From NCBI RefSeq assembly GCF_004210375.1, contig NC_134830.1, forward strand, positions 68,240,326 to 68,304,325: DNA of 64,000 bases. Reading direction: 5' to 3'. How positions within the stretch are numbered: the first letter of the stretch is position 1; every line of letters starts with the position of its first letter. The notes under the pieces were generated by a model. The model worked only from the letters and a program-made list of their open reading frames with translations, did not search any database and was not told the origin of the DNA. Shown here piece by piece: positions 26,549-38,786 of this stretch. The position numbers and the translations under genes were made by a program. The DNA is from Tachypleus tridentatus. Lineage: Eukaryota; Arthropoda; Merostomata; Xiphosura; Limulidae.

Positions 26549-27749
26549 CACTCAGTGACCACTTTATTAGATACACATATCTAGTACCGAATAAGATCCC
26601 CCACTGTTTGCCTTTAGAACAGCCTGAATTCTTCGCGGCATGGATTCTACAAGGTGCTGAAAACATTCCTTAGGCATTTTAGTCCATGCTGACTCCATAG
26701 CGTCATGCAGTTCCTGCATATTTCAGCTACACATTCATGCTAGTGCCTCCCGTTCCACCTCATCCCAAAGGTGATCTATTGGATTGAGATCTGGGGACTG
26801 TTCAGGCCATTGGAGTACACTGAAGTCACTGCCACGTTCGTGGAGCCAGCTTGGGATGATGCGTGCTTTGTCACATGGTGCATTATCCTGCTGGAAGTAG
26901 TCATTGGAAAACGAGTAGACTGTGGCCATAAAGGGGTACACATGATTAGCAATAATGCTTAAGTACGATGTGGGATTCAAATGATGCTCAGTTGGTATCA
27001 AAGGGCCTAATGTATAAGAAAAAGACATTCCCCACACCATTACACCACCACCAGCTTGTACTGTTGACACAAGGCAGGATGGGTCTATGGATTCATACTG
27101 CTTACACCAAATTCTGATCCTACGATCTGCTTGTTGCAGAAAAAAATCGAGATTCGTCAGACCAGGCGACTTTTTCTAATCTTCAATCGTCCAGGTTTGG
27201 TCATCCCGTGCCCACTGTAACCTCATCTTCCTGTTTTAGCTGACAGAAGTGGGGCCTGGCATGGTATTCTGCTGCTGCAGCTCATCCACTTCAAAGTTCG
27301 ACGAATTGTGCGTTAGAAATGCCATTCTGCACACCACTGTTGTAAAGAGTAGTTATTTGAGTATTTGTGGTCTTCCTTTCAGCTTAAACGAATCTGTCTA
27401 TTCTCCTCTGGCCTCTCTCATTAACAAAATGTTTCCGCCCGTAGAATTGCCACTCACTGGAAGTTTATTTTATTTTTTGCACCATTAACTGTAAACACTA
27501 AAGACTGTAGTGCGTGAAAATCATAGGAGATCAGCAGTTTCTGAGATGCTGGAACTACCACGTCTGACACCAACAATCATTTCGCGATTAAAGTTGCTTA
27601 GATTTTCCTCATTCCAATGTTTGGTCGAACAACAAATAAACCTCTTGACCATATCTGCGTGCTTTATACATTGAGTTGCAGCCACATAATTTGCTGTTTG
27701 AATATTTGCGTTAAAGAGTGGGTGTATCTAATAAAGTAGCCGCTAATTG
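26549..27749 (-). mobile_element. Second Tc1 family, similar to a fish/amphibian Tc1 lineage
   Basis: TA at 26547-26548 and 27750-27751. The ends share ACTTTATTAGATACAC in inverted orientation (GTGTATCTAATAAAGT at the right). The CTTTATTAG-x-TACAC terminus and the transposase resemble a Tc1-like family widespread in teleosts and lampreys, as I remember it. The element is 1201 bp, the usual size. Confidence 0.88.
26600..27618 (-). pseudogene. Tc1 transposase, fish-like family, decayed
   Basis: The main open piece (26735-27070) begins STVQAGGGVMVWGMSFSYTL and contains YFQQDNAPC with the second catalytic Asp, then SPDLNPIDHLW. The third catalytic position is Asp where this family normally has Glu. 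Upstream, WSDESRF with the first Asp is readable in another frame, as is the L-G-F/D-F-S-R-T-like DNA-binding region, with several stops and frameshifts. The likely start is near 27618. It is not functional. Confidence 0.88.
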
Positions 27750-28372
27750 TATATAATATGAGCTCGCACTTAGTTAAAAAGAAGTAAAACAAGGTAAGTT
27801 ATTGATTATTGTTGTTATTGATCGAAATAGCCTGATGAAAGCTAACCCTACACAAAGCTGAAAGTCTCAGGTTTGTCAGGGTGAGAATTGTATATATATA
27901 TATATATATACACATATATATTTACATCTATCACATGCATATTGTGTATTGTTTTAACTACATTTTAAAATAATCAGAGATTAAATTAAACTCTTGAGCA
28001 CCAAATGTAATTTGACAATCTCGATTAAACTTATAAAGTAAGTAAAGATGTCTCTGTGTCTGTAACAATGTATGTATATAAACTGAATAATAAATATACA
28101 CTATAGAACCAGTTCGCAGTCTGCACTAAATACAGTAGGAATTATTGGAAGTCCAGTTGGTTAAACCCAGTAGGATTTTGGATTCGTGTCGCTCCCTTTA
28201 TTAGAAATCATTTGAGGATGGTACAGATGTTTTGTTTTTATTCAGTGATTAAAAATGTGATTAACTAGTCATTGGTAAAGTTTAGTTTCTTTACTAAAGT
28301 TACGTTTTTCTTGATGGTTAATTGAAGTTTACCTCCTATAACTTTGTCCATTCCGATATTTTTATGATGAAT

Positions 28373-28605
28373 TATTATCTTATTTATTACTCTTGTATTG
28401 TTACACATAGTCCTTATTATCTTCTTTTATTACATTCGTATTGTCATACATAGTCGTTATTATCGTGTTTATTACACGTATTGTTATACATAGTCGTTAT
28501 TATCGTGTTTATTACACGTATTGTTACACATAGTCGTTATTATCTTGTTTATTACACGTATTGTTATACATAGTCATTATTATTTTGTTTATTACACGTA
28601 TTGCC
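28373..28605. repeat. Minisatellite, ~40 bp unit, ~6 copies
   Basis: The unit contains CGTGTTTATTACACG, a 5 bp inverted repeat, followed by TATTGTTATACATAGTCGTT. The first units are more diverged. Confidence 0.9.
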
Positions 28606-30074
28606 TACTATTGATAACAAAGAGACAAGTAACTGTATTAACCAGTCACTCATGTGTCTACAATGTCTATATTTTCACAGTTTGATTTAGTTTGCCTCTG
28701 ATGATGTCCAATTCAACATAAGATATAATAAGCTTGCATGTCTACTACCCAGCTTATACAAACATATGGTTACTTTTTTAAAGTTCATTTTTTGCAAATT
28801 TGTACTTAAAATGTTCACGTTTGTGTACAAAATCAGTAATATTCCAAAATGTTATACATTATCCTGCTATAGAGTTATCTCAAAATTAACATAGCTTGTC
28901 GCATTGCATTGCATAATGTTCCAGTTCCCAAATCATGAGCCACGAGAGGCTTCGGAATGGCAATATTCGGTAAATCATATATTTTTATTTTAAATTTTTG
29001 TTTGAAATATTGATTCTAAAAGTTGTTTAAGCAAATAAAAATATAAGAGCATTACTAGGCCTTATTGTAACATATTAAAATAGTAACTCCCTCTTTCCCT
29101 TTCAGCATGAGTCCAATAAAATTGTCGAGCTACTCAGTTGGGTCGTGAGTTCCGAAAATTTGAAACTTCTGGCACAGAAAATTGGTCCTGTTTATAGTCA
29201 GAATACGATATCTGGTTTTACGTGAACTTTGATTAAGTAAACCATAACGTTTCCTGAGTGACAGTGACTACTTTTAATTAATTTTACAGAAAATTTTCCT
29301 GGTGACGAAAACGGGACACAAACGTATAGACACTTATTTTCACGTTGTTTTCTTTGTTTAAAATCAACAGTACTCTCTGTGTTTGAGTTTTAGGCTTCAT
29401 GAATATACATTATAACTTGTATACTGTGATTTATTTCATTTAACATTTAGTCAAGCTATGCATGATGTTTTTCTCATAGTTAACAAGTCGTTAACTCAGC
29501 AGTATAAAAGTAAATCAGACTGGTGGTAGCAATGCCTCTGTAGGGATGGCTCGAATTGTATTGGAAATTTAAATATCTCTTCAATATGTCATCAGAACGT
29601 TACAATACTGTACAGTGTTTACTTTAATAACGATATCTATGTAATGACTGAGTTACAAGTTCTGGGAACATTTGTAAACATCATAGCATGAAGTTTGAAA
29701 TTCTTGTTCTTTTTTCTTCTGTTTCCTTTTTTTTCTTTTATTACACAATAACTCAAAAACTAAAAAGTACAGTTTCGCTAAGATGACAGTTTTAAATAGA
29801 GTATTCGCTTTTATAAGTATTACACTTTGTAACAAAGTGTTTACTTTTTCTTGTTCCTGGACGGAAAGTGTTATTTCCCAATTGCTTATGCCTAAAGACC
29901 TATTTTTCTCTTCAAACTTTGCTTTTGTGACCTGGATAATGAAATTTTCAAATTTACCTATTTTTTAGAACATTCCAGGTAGATTTAGTGCTGAGTAGCT
30001 GATAGAGAATTTTCTCGAACATACAAGAATTTTCTATAATGTTGTAGAACTTACTAGAATTTTTCATAGTAATA
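28606..30074. other. Intergenic, nothing identified
   Basis: AT-rich sequence between the minisatellite and Tc1-like copy 2. No repeats shared with the rest of the window and no supported ORF. Confidence 0.55.
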
Positions 30075-30152
30075 TACACTGCTGGCTAAAATCTCAAGGC
30101 CACAGAACATAATGAAAAAGTATGCATTTTGCGTTGTTAGACTCAACCAGTT

Positions 30153-30619
30153 ACACTGCGCAACAAAGTTTTTACTTCTTGAACGCTGTTGGGTGTTCCT
30201 TATAGAGTTTTGGCTGCTGATCACGAAAATCACATCCAATTTTTCCACCACGTACCGTTTTATCAAAACCTTCAGTTTCATCAGGACATTGCTACAATGG
30301 AAAAACGATATCAGGGCAACTGGAATCCTTCAATGCTTGCTGACTACTGTTGGACACTGTAACGTGATGCACCGGACATTGAATACAAAGGAAAATCATG
30401 AGCAAAACACTTTTAATTATGTTGAACTTAATAGCGTATTAGAAGCATAAACGCTATTAAACACGTTATTGCCGGTAAAAAGTTAACTGTCTATTTCTCA
30501 GAGTTCCTACGTGATTAAGCAAAACCAAAACTATATTTGTGCATAACCACCAGGTATCTATCACATTCAACAAAAACTTTTCAGGAAGCAAAACTTTTCA
30601 AAAAAATTGTTGTGCAGTA
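30153..30619. mobile_element. Nested MITE-like insertion with CACTGCGCAACAA ends
   Basis: This sequence is absent from the equivalent site of the other two Tc1-like copies. Left end CACTGCGCAACAAAGTTTTT, right end TTGTTGTGCAG: imperfect inverted termini next to a TA/TTA target. No transposase is present. Confidence 0.7.
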
Positions 30620-30863
30620 TTATTTGAGTAGAGCTTCGAAAGATGAAAATAAGAAAAGGAAAAATAAAAATAAAAAACTTTTTAGCATATAATAGGGAAA
30701 ATGTCAACACTATGAAATTAGCTTAAATACTAATTGGTCAAAAGACCGTACTGGAACGAAGCGTTAATCGATAAACACGTAACTAAATTTAGTCATTTGT
30801 GTTCAAGCATTAGCGTTGTCAACATCTTCCACTAATATTTCCTGTGTTACACTGGGTAAAAAC

Positions 30864-31838
30864 ATGGCAAAGGCTAAAAAGTTGACAGAGTTTGAACGTG
30901 GCAGAATTGTAGAGTTGCAAAAGCAAGATCTCTCTCAACGTGCCATCGCTGGTGAGATTGGGCGTAGTAAAACTGCTGTGCAAATTTTATAAAAGACCCT
31001 GAGGGATACGGAACGAGATTTTCAAGTAGTCAGCCCAAGAAAATTTCGCTGGCGTTGAACAGGAGGATTCGGCGGGTTGTCCGGCATGACACCAACTGAT
31101 CGTCGAACCAGATTAAGGCCCTTATGGACGCAGAATGTAACTCAAGAACAATAAGACGGCATCTACGAAAGAAAGGCTTTAAAAACCGTAAACTTCAAAG
31201 GACACGCCTTCTTTCACACCACGAAACAGCTCGGTTAAACTTTGCTGACAAGCACCAAACATGGGACGTAAAGAAGTGGAAGAAGGTTTTATTCTCTGAT
31301 GAGAAAAAATTTAACCTGAATGGTCCAGATGGCTTCCAATGTTACTGGCACAATAAGGATATTCCATCGGAGACATTTTCTACACGACACAGTGGTGGAG
31401 GTTCCATCATGATCTGGGGTGCTTTCTCCTTCTATGGAACAATGGAGCTTCAGGTTATACAGGGGCATCAAACAGCAGCTGGCTACATTGGTATGTTGGA
31501 GAGAGCATCCTTATTGATTAAAAGCCCTCACATGTGTGGAAATGACTGGATCTTTCAGCAGAACAACGCTGCAATTCACTTTTTCATGGTCAATAGTATG
31601 ATTCTTTAGGACCATCCAACACATTCGCCCGAACTGAACCCCATTGAAAATGTTTGGAGGTGGATGGCAAGGAAGTCTATAGAAATGAACGTCAATTCCA
31701 AACAGTGCATGATCTTCATGAAGCCATCTTCACCACTTGGAATAACATTCCTGCCAGCCTTCTGCAAATGCTTTTATCAACCATGCTAAAACGAATGTTT
31801 GAAGTTATTCGCAATGACGGCCATGCAACTCACTACTG
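30864..31838 (+). pseudogene. Tc1-like transposase, copy 2, dead
   Basis: The start MAKAKKLTEFERGRIVEL leads into the N-terminal helix-turn-helix, with RAIAGEIGRSKTAVQ as recognition helix region. A one-base deletion then ends the frame (TAA after GTGCAAATTTTA). The longest open piece is 31124-31609 with FSDEKKFN (first Asp) and the WGAFSFYG motif. The second Asp is mutated to Asn (QQNNAAIH, 31562). About seven codons after AIH are deleted. NPIENVWRW with the third acidic residue follows in another frame, and ATHY then TGA ends it. Confidence 0.92.
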
Positions 31839-32125
31839 AGACCTCTTGTTGGGCATTTCCTACCCTGTTTAGGACTTTTTTTGGTATGGTCTTAAACTTT
31901 TGACCAGCTAGTATATAGGCTAATTTCATAGTGTTCACATTTTCCCTATTAAATACTAAAAAAAATAATAATTTTTGTTTTCGCTTTTCTTATTTTTATC
32001 TTTCAAAGCTCTGCTCAAATAAGTGGTCGAGTCTAGCAACGCAAAATGCATATTTTTTCTTTATGTTCATTGGCCTTAAGATTTTGGTCAGCAGTGTATA
32101 TACAGGAGCTCTCCACGCACCACTT

Positions 32126-33071
32126 CAGTTTAGTTCTAGCTGCCTGAATGATTTTATCAGAGATGGCATCAAGAAGCTGCAAGCATTGTCCAGACGCATC
32201 CAGAAACCTCAAAGCTGCTGCTCTATAACGGGAATAAGTATCCATCTCTTCCCCTGGCTCATTCGGTGCACCTGAAAGAGGAATACAACAGCGTCAAGAC
32301 CTTGCTAGAAATCTTGAAATATGATGAGTATGGTTGGGAGGTTATCGGAGACTTCAAAATGATGGCATTTCTGATAGTTCTCCAAGGATGCTTTACCAAG
32401 TTTCCCTGTTATCTTTGCCTTTGGGACAGCAGGGACATCGCAATACACTACAACAAGAAGCACTGGCCACAACGGACCGAGTTCTCTGTGGGGAGGCACA
32501 ATGTCAAGTGTGAGCCACTAGCGGACCTCCAGAAGGTGTTGTTCCCACCATTGCACATAAAATTGGGTTTTATGAAACAATTTGTCACAGCTTTTGATTA
32601 GGGAGTCTACAGCCTTCAAGCACCTTCGAGACGTCTTCCCTAAGCTGTCTGAGGCAAAGGTCAAAGCTGGTGTCTTCATTCGACCACAAATAAAGAAAAT
32701 CTTGGAATGCACAGAATTCCCCAAAAAGCTCAATAGGAAGGGGAAAAAAAGCTTGGGGCAGCTTTGTCGCAGTAGTTCGGGGCTTCTTGGGTAATCACAG
32801 GGCCGAAAATTATATGGAACTGGTTAAGTTTCTGGAGAAGAAATACGGCAAAATGAGCTGCAGGATGTCACTGAAAGTCCATATCTTTGACACTCATCTT
32901 GACAAATTCAATGAGGTGCAAGGCGAGCGCTTCCACCAAGATATACTGGACTTTGAACGCCGCTACCAAGGAGCGTATAACGAAAACATGATGAGAGACT
33001 ATATTTAGGGGCTGATATGTGAAAGTGATTTACATTACAGTCGCAAATCTCGAAAAACTACTCACTTCTAA
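32126..33071 (+). pseudogene. Decayed transposon-associated ORF of unclear class
   Basis: Begins directly after Tc1 copy 2. Readable pieces: NKYPSLPLAHSVHLKEEYN, YDEYGWEVIGDFKMMAFL, KFPCYLCLWDSRD with a C-x2-C, WPQRTEFSVGRHNVK, PPLHIKLGFMKQFV, FPKLSEAKVKAGVF, CRMSLKVHIFDTHLDKF, GERFHQDILDFERRYQG, and a final RKSRKTTHF then TAA at 33069. I remember near-identical strings in many arthropod predicted proteins, usually repeated per genome, so a transposable element origin is likely, but I cannot name the superfamily. Broken by two frameshifts, a TAG for Trp at 33006 and a deletion before the GERF motif. The 5' part is missing. Confidence 0.75.
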
Positions 33072-33582
33072 ACATTTTTGTTCATTTTCGTATAAATACA
33101 TGTAATTCTTGATTCATATGTTGTTTTATTCAGACCTTATGTAAATTAAAATGTAAAAATATGCTCGTTTTTACATAGAATATAGGTTAATTTCTAAATT
33201 TCATTATCCAGATCACAAAAGCAAAGTTTGAGGGGAATAATGGCCATTTTCTGTACTTTTACAACATAAGCAATTAAGAAATAACACATGCTATCCAAGA
33301 ACAAAATTTGTGTTACATAGTGTTGTTAATAACTAGTACTAATCAAGAGACAAACAAACATAATTTTAGTGGAAACAATGTTATTGCTATCCCTGTAAGT
33401 CAGCTTTCTCACGTAAAACTGGTGTTCCTTTAAAAACTTAAGTTCAGGGTAAAACAAGAATTATTATCCAATAATAGATAAAGAATGAATATTACAGTTG
33501 TAACCTTATTGTATTTAGAACTTGATTATAAATACTAGTCTCCTATATCTATTGAAATACTGCATAAAAATAACAATAAGCA

Positions 33583-34210
33583 GCCAAGTAAAGAAAAACT
33601 TTTCAAAAAAAGGAAGTAAATACAGGGGTCATTAATATCAGTCCTTCAAAAACATTGCAAACAAGATAGTGTGGATGGAATTTGCATTATTCCTACAAAA
33701 CAGCACAGGCTGGAATTAACGTATAGTAATCCATATAACTATCCAATCATAATTCAGCTTAATTTATCCATTTTGTCTGTTAATATTGTTTGTTTGTTTT
33801 GAATTTCGTAAAAAGCTACACGAGGTCTACCTGCACTAGCCATCCCTAATTTAGCAGTGTAAGACTAGAGGGAAGGCAGCTCGTCATCACCACCCACCGC
33901 CAACTCTTGAGCTACTCTTTTACCAACGAATAGTAGGATTGACCGTCACATTATAACGCCCCTACGGCTGAAAGGGCGAGCATGTTTGGTGCGACGGAGA
34001 TTCGAATCTGCGATCCTCAAAATTATGAGTCAAGTGCCTTAACCACCTTGGCTATGCTGGGCCACCTATTAATATTCTACTACACTGTGTGTCTGTGCTA
34101 TTATGTAGATGGGATGAAAATGTCATCCCAACTATTTTGCTCGCATTGTTTTTCGGACTGATATCAGCCATCCGTATATTTACTTCCTTTTTTAAAAGTT
34201 TTTCTTTGCC
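33583..34210. mobile_element. Foldback or MITE-like element split by a SINE
   Basis: About 130 bp at the left (AAAGAAAAACTTTTC, GGAAGTAAATAC, ATATCAGTCC) recurs in inverted, moderately diverged form at the right (GGACTGATAT, TATTTACTTCC, AAAGTTTTTCTTT). There is no coding capacity. The target duplication was not defined. A SINE-A lies between the arms. Confidence 0.65.
33788..34068 (-). mobile_element. SINE-A inside the foldback element
   Basis: Target duplication TTAATATT (33780-33787, 34069-34076). The tail has the private change TTTCGTAAAAAGC (for TTTCGCACAAAGC), shared only with the copy at 38.4 kb. Confidence 0.85.
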
Positions 34211-36845
34211 TGTACATATATATATATGTACGTATATATCTTTACGCTTTCTGATAGCCTGTTGGTAGCTTTCATTACCATAGCTTTGGTAGGCTGAGCA
34301 TTATACGAAAATAACAAAATCTGTCACTTTTTGCATATTATTTGAACAAAAAAAAGATTTGTTAATATACTGTTCGAATTTTTCTGGTTGCCAGAACGTC
34401 TTACCTTTTAGTCACGTGTCTTCATACTCCACCTGTCAGCTAAACCAATGAAAACCTTGAACGGCCTCGAGCACAAGTTTTATGTTATGCACGTAACTCA
34501 TCTAGAGGTACGTGTGTGGGTCATATAGCAAACCAGATTGCCGCCGCAAACTTGTTTGTATTGCAGTCCTGCGTGTTGGGTGGGTGGACGCATGTTGTGG
34601 GCTGTGTCACTTTGACTTGTTTGGAAATGGGCTAATACCAATTGCCTGTTTAAGGTTGAGATAGACTATGAGAATTGTACGCGTGCACCAGTTAGTTTCA
34701 CAAGTGTACTTGCTGAGTTAACCAAATACACTCCCGGTTTTAGTGTTCTCCATACATGTACCACTAGGTTTATCAACGGAAAGGTATGTTAAAGAACCTT
34801 CAGAAATTTTCGTTAATAGACTGTAATGAAATACGATGCGAATAAAATTGTAGGAAACTTTGTGATTAAATACGTCGTATGAAGAATTAATTTTAAAACC
34901 CCATGAAATTACTTCAGTATATTTCAATCAAAGAGCAAATGGAACAGTGCACTGTTTATCAGTCATAATTCGTTAACAAGCCTTGTGACGCAACCCACGA
35001 GGTATTTTGTCTATTATGACTTCTTTCAAAAAACACTTATACAAATTGTTATGTGGGTCTCGTGAAGTTTATAAAGGCCTGTGTACGAAAGTTTGGAAAC
35101 AGAAAGTATACTGACTACGTGACATTCACATATTTAATTAATATATTCAACAAGTTCTGTTATACGCCTTTGTTACAAAGTTACTGTGTTTTATTTTATA
35201 CATTTTGCATAGCGGAGTTACTTTCAGTGATATCTATGCTTATGTCGGCGCAGATAGCATAGTTGCTTTGCGCCATAGAACACCAAACTATGCTCATGTC
35301 TAACACTGTTCAAAAAAGGTAGAATGCTTACATGTTCGAAACAGGATAGTGTAATTAAGAACTGTGGATGTCTCTACTTGTGGCTCGCCGAAATTATTAT
35401 TCTGTTGATGAAATAATTGTTTCTGTTCAGATTAAAACAAAACAAAATAATTTAGCTATATTAACATGTAATTAGTTCAAGTAACGGTTCGAGTCCCTAT
35501 ACTGATATTTAACTTTTTCTTTTTTTTTAATCTTCAGTCAATGAAAGTGTAGTCGTAATAAAGTTCAGTCAACTTGGGGTTTATGAACGACAGCAACTCT
35601 TGAGAGAAAGTTGACTCTAGTTATTAAACGAAAAGATGAAGTAAGGTTGTATGGGAAACGGAAGCCTGTGTGAGAGAAGTAAACATCAGCTAATTCCATA
35701 TGTGATTATGTCATGTGAAATATTGTAAAAATGTCCCCATTGTTATAAACGCAAACCAGTAAAGAAATGTTTGACTTTTCTCCACTTCGAAGCGCGCACT
35801 AATATTCAGAAGTGCACCAATCTTCCCGTTAAATAACCCATGGAATATTCGTGGTTAAAAGATTAAAGAACGGGTTGTCAAATCCTCTTGTAGCTATCGA
35901 AATTATTCTATATATTTTTATTAGTAGCTATAAAATAACCTCATTGACAGCCATTATATTATTTCTCAAGTTAAATATTACGTAATTAAGAAGTATTCTA
36001 TAATTACAGTTTGAACGGTGTTTTTGGAAAACTTATTTTAACTATGTGGGTGGTATTTGTGACCGTTAATCTAGGCAGAAGATGGAAGTCATTGGACGAG
36101 CAACAATTGAATCGGAAGCAAGGAGCTCGAGTTTCTTTTCCGTCTATCTGAATCCAGCTTTTGTATAGATTATCATTGTGAAACCGAAGTTTCATCGTTC
36201 GCATCTCATGATATCATATTTTTACAAGTTTAAAGTTGCGTTTTTTAAAACTTTACGTTGGTCATCATCTTTCTGGGAAGTGTAACGTGTAATGTTCTAA
36301 TAGTTTACACACGGACTTTTGCTATCGTAATTACATATAGAATGAACCTATATAAAACTGTTTGAATGGCTCGATAAGATCAAATGTGAGTCACCAGGGA
36401 AGACCAGAGCCTCCAATAAATGCTTACGTAAACAGCTGATGAAAAGGTACAGTTTAGCAGAAGTGAACTCTTCTTGGTTCTAAAAACGATTTTGTTATGA
36501 TAGTTGCTGTATATTTATTGGATAAAGTATAAATTAACTCGTTTTGAGTTGCTTATTTCGTCATATGTGTATATCCACTTCATATCTTTGTGAGTGAATG
36601 CATTGATTGTACTAAACTGTGGCAAATGAATGAAATTATATAGCCACGTGCAGGTGTTTTGCATTTCCACAAAATGAAAATTAATTCTCGATAAAGGTAC
36701 CGTTACGTCTAAAGTCAAATAAAATTGCACGGAGAAAACACTTTTTATAGAGAGTGTAATACGAAAAGTTAATGAACGAAACGGCTGTATACAAGAGTCA
36801 TAAGAATATCACCTAAGTAAGATTACTGTATTTATAACTCTAGCA
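34211..36845. other. Intergenic, upstream of the candidate first exon
   Basis: CpG-normal and largely free of the common SINEs; a (TA)-rich palindrome near 34215-34235. A promoter for the exon at 36846 would lie in the right part, but I see no decisive TATA or initiator element. Confidence 0.5.
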
Positions 36846-36926
36846 ATGGCGGATGTTCTTACTAAAGTAATGAGAAGAACCCAGAAGTACGACATCCTTA
36901 AAGCCCAACGGCGATTCTCGCTTGAG
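36846..36926 (+). CDS. Candidate first coding exon (27 codons), possibly an alternative start of the PAR-3-like gene
   Basis: An ATG with good context (G at -3, G at +4) opens 27 codons beginning MADVLTKVMRRTQKY and rich in Lys/Arg. The exon ends in GAG followed by a strong donor, GTAGGT. It ends in phase 0, and the next recognised exon of the PAR-3-like gene (47364) begins in phase 0, so the two could be joined across a 10.4 kb intron. The residues do not match the usual PAR-3 start, which should carry a beta strand and a V-P-C-G motif. A short weak resemblance (V-L-T-K-V ... K-Y) to the first helix of that domain is not convincing. It could be an alternative promoter, an exon of another gene, or chance. 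The flanking sequence is CpG-normal, as expected near an unmethylated start. Confidence 0.35.
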
Positions 36927-37943
36927 GTAGGTTCTAGTAGAAGTGTGAGTGTTTTATTTCTACACGAAGCACGTTATTTATATATGTTGTTGTTTTTGTT
37001 TTGTTTTTTGTGCCAAAAACATTAATTATATTCATGTTTCAACAGGTTTACTGACTTATAATCAATATTTCTAAAACTTATTAAAACTTGGAGTCCTTTC
37101 TCAAATATAGAGTTGGCACAAGATAAATTTGGCTAATAACGTATAGGTGGTGGGCGTACGTTACAACCTACAGTTTTGATAGTTTATACAGGTGCATTAA
37201 AACGTATGTGAAATATATTTTGCACGTAAAAAAAAAACCAAAAAAACGTGGGTGGAACGGCGAGATTACCTTGAAACCGTGTTTGTTTATTGGTTGACGT
37301 CATTAGGAATTACAATTAATGTGATATTTGTGAGATAATTCTGTTAGAGGTCGTTCATTCATCGATTGATGGGATCATTTCAACTGCTAGAAGTTATTAC
37401 TTAAATAAAAACAACATATTCAACATTACGTAATTCAAGTAGCTGAAGAGACGTTTCATGTTGCTATACATCATGTCCTACATCTTTTAGTAGAATCTGT
37501 TACTGAAAATGGACGGATGTCATATTGGACATTCGATGTGGATTGCTTTGATTCTGTTGTGTTCTTGAAAGGAAATAAAATTTCCTGTGTTTAAAGATAT
37601 TGTTTGAATGCCACATATGTTTGTTTTACACTTTCACAAATGTGTTCGACAGATGTTTTCACACACAAGTACTAACTGGCAATGCTCTAGGTTCTATGGT
37701 TCTCCATCGTAACCCATACGTTAGTATAATTTTATACACAATTTTGAAGTGTTTGTTTTTAAGCTCTATACTTTTTAATAATATATTCCTACATTCATGT
37801 TTTTAATTGGTTCTTCTTACACAGTATTTTGTAGTATTGTTTAATTATCTGAATCATTTTAATAAAAGTTAAACGTGATTCTGCTAGGCTAGAACCAAAA
37901 CGAAAAAAAAATTGTATTTTTTAATATTTGTTCTTAGTAACTT

Positions 37944-38222
37944 GGGCCCGGCATGGTCAAGTGGGTTAAGGCGTTCGACTCGTAATCTGAAGGCTGCGGA
38001 TTCGAATTCCCGTCGCACCAAAAATGCTCGTTGTTTCAGCCGTGGGAACGTTATAACGTAATGGTAAATTCCACTATTCGTTGGTGAAAGAATAGTCCAA
38101 GAATTGGCGATTGGTGGCGATCACTACCTGCATTCTCTCCAGTCTTACACTGCTAAATTCGGGACGGCTAGCGCAGATAGGCCTCATGTAGCTTTGCGCG
38201 AAATTAAAAAAATAAAAAAAAA
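37944..38222 (+). mobile_element. SINE-A with target duplication
   Basis: Target duplication TCTTAGTAACTT (37932-37943, 38223-38234). A full copy with an A-rich tail. Confidence 0.92.
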
Positions 38223-38409
38223 TCTTAGTAACTTTCCACATGTGAAGCTGTGCAGCAACTTCTGGTGCCTTTTTCGTTTGATACTCAGGAACTTTCATTT
38301 GAAATACCTACAGACTCGGAACCGTAATTCCTGTGAATTTTGTTAATGTGACGTTTCATGTGTCATAGTGATGACTCATATAAACAGCTACATGCGTAGA
38401 ATAAGAATG

Positions 38410-38786
38410 TTTCTTTATTTTTGAATTTCACGCAAATACAGGGGTCATTAATATCAGTCCTTCAAAAACATTGCAAACAAGATAGTGTGGATGGAATTTG
38501 CATTATTCCTACAAAACAGCACAGGCTGGAATTAACGTATAGTAATCCATATAACTATCCAATCATAATTCAGCTTAATTTATCCACTTTGTCTGTTAAT
38601 ATTGTTTGTTTGTTTTGAATTTCGTAAAAAGCTACACGAGGGCTATCTGCGCTAGCCGTCCGTAATTTAGTAGTGTAAGATTAGAGGAAAGGCAACTAGT
38701 CATCACCACCCACCGCCAACTATTGGGCTATTCTTTTACCAGCGAATTACGAGTCGAGCGTCTTAACCACCTGGCCATGCCGAGCC
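38410..38786 (-). mobile_element. Composite SINE-A carrying ~190 bp copied from 33.6 kb
   Basis: Flanked by the imperfect duplication GAATAAGAATG / GAATAAAATG (38399-38409, 38787-38796). Reading left to right it has a normal SINE tail (TTTTTGAATTTCACGCAAA), then a segment nearly identical to 33617-33825, then SINE body. The body also lacks its middle section between TACCAGCGAA and TTACGAGTCG. Confidence 0.8.

Larger units (their letters stand above)
30077..32096 (+). mobile_element. Tc1-like element, copy 2, with a nested MITE
   Basis: TA at 30075-30076 and 32097-32098; ends CACTGCTGGCTAAAATC and GATTTTGGTCAGCAGTG. It is about 190 bp longer than copies 1 and 3, each of which carries a SINE. 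The extra length is a separate TA-inserted element at 30153-30619. Confidence 0.9.

Noticed and set aside
32033..32245. Minus-strand ORF across the Tc1 end
   Set aside because: Antisense shadow of the terminal repeat and the adjoining transposon ORF.
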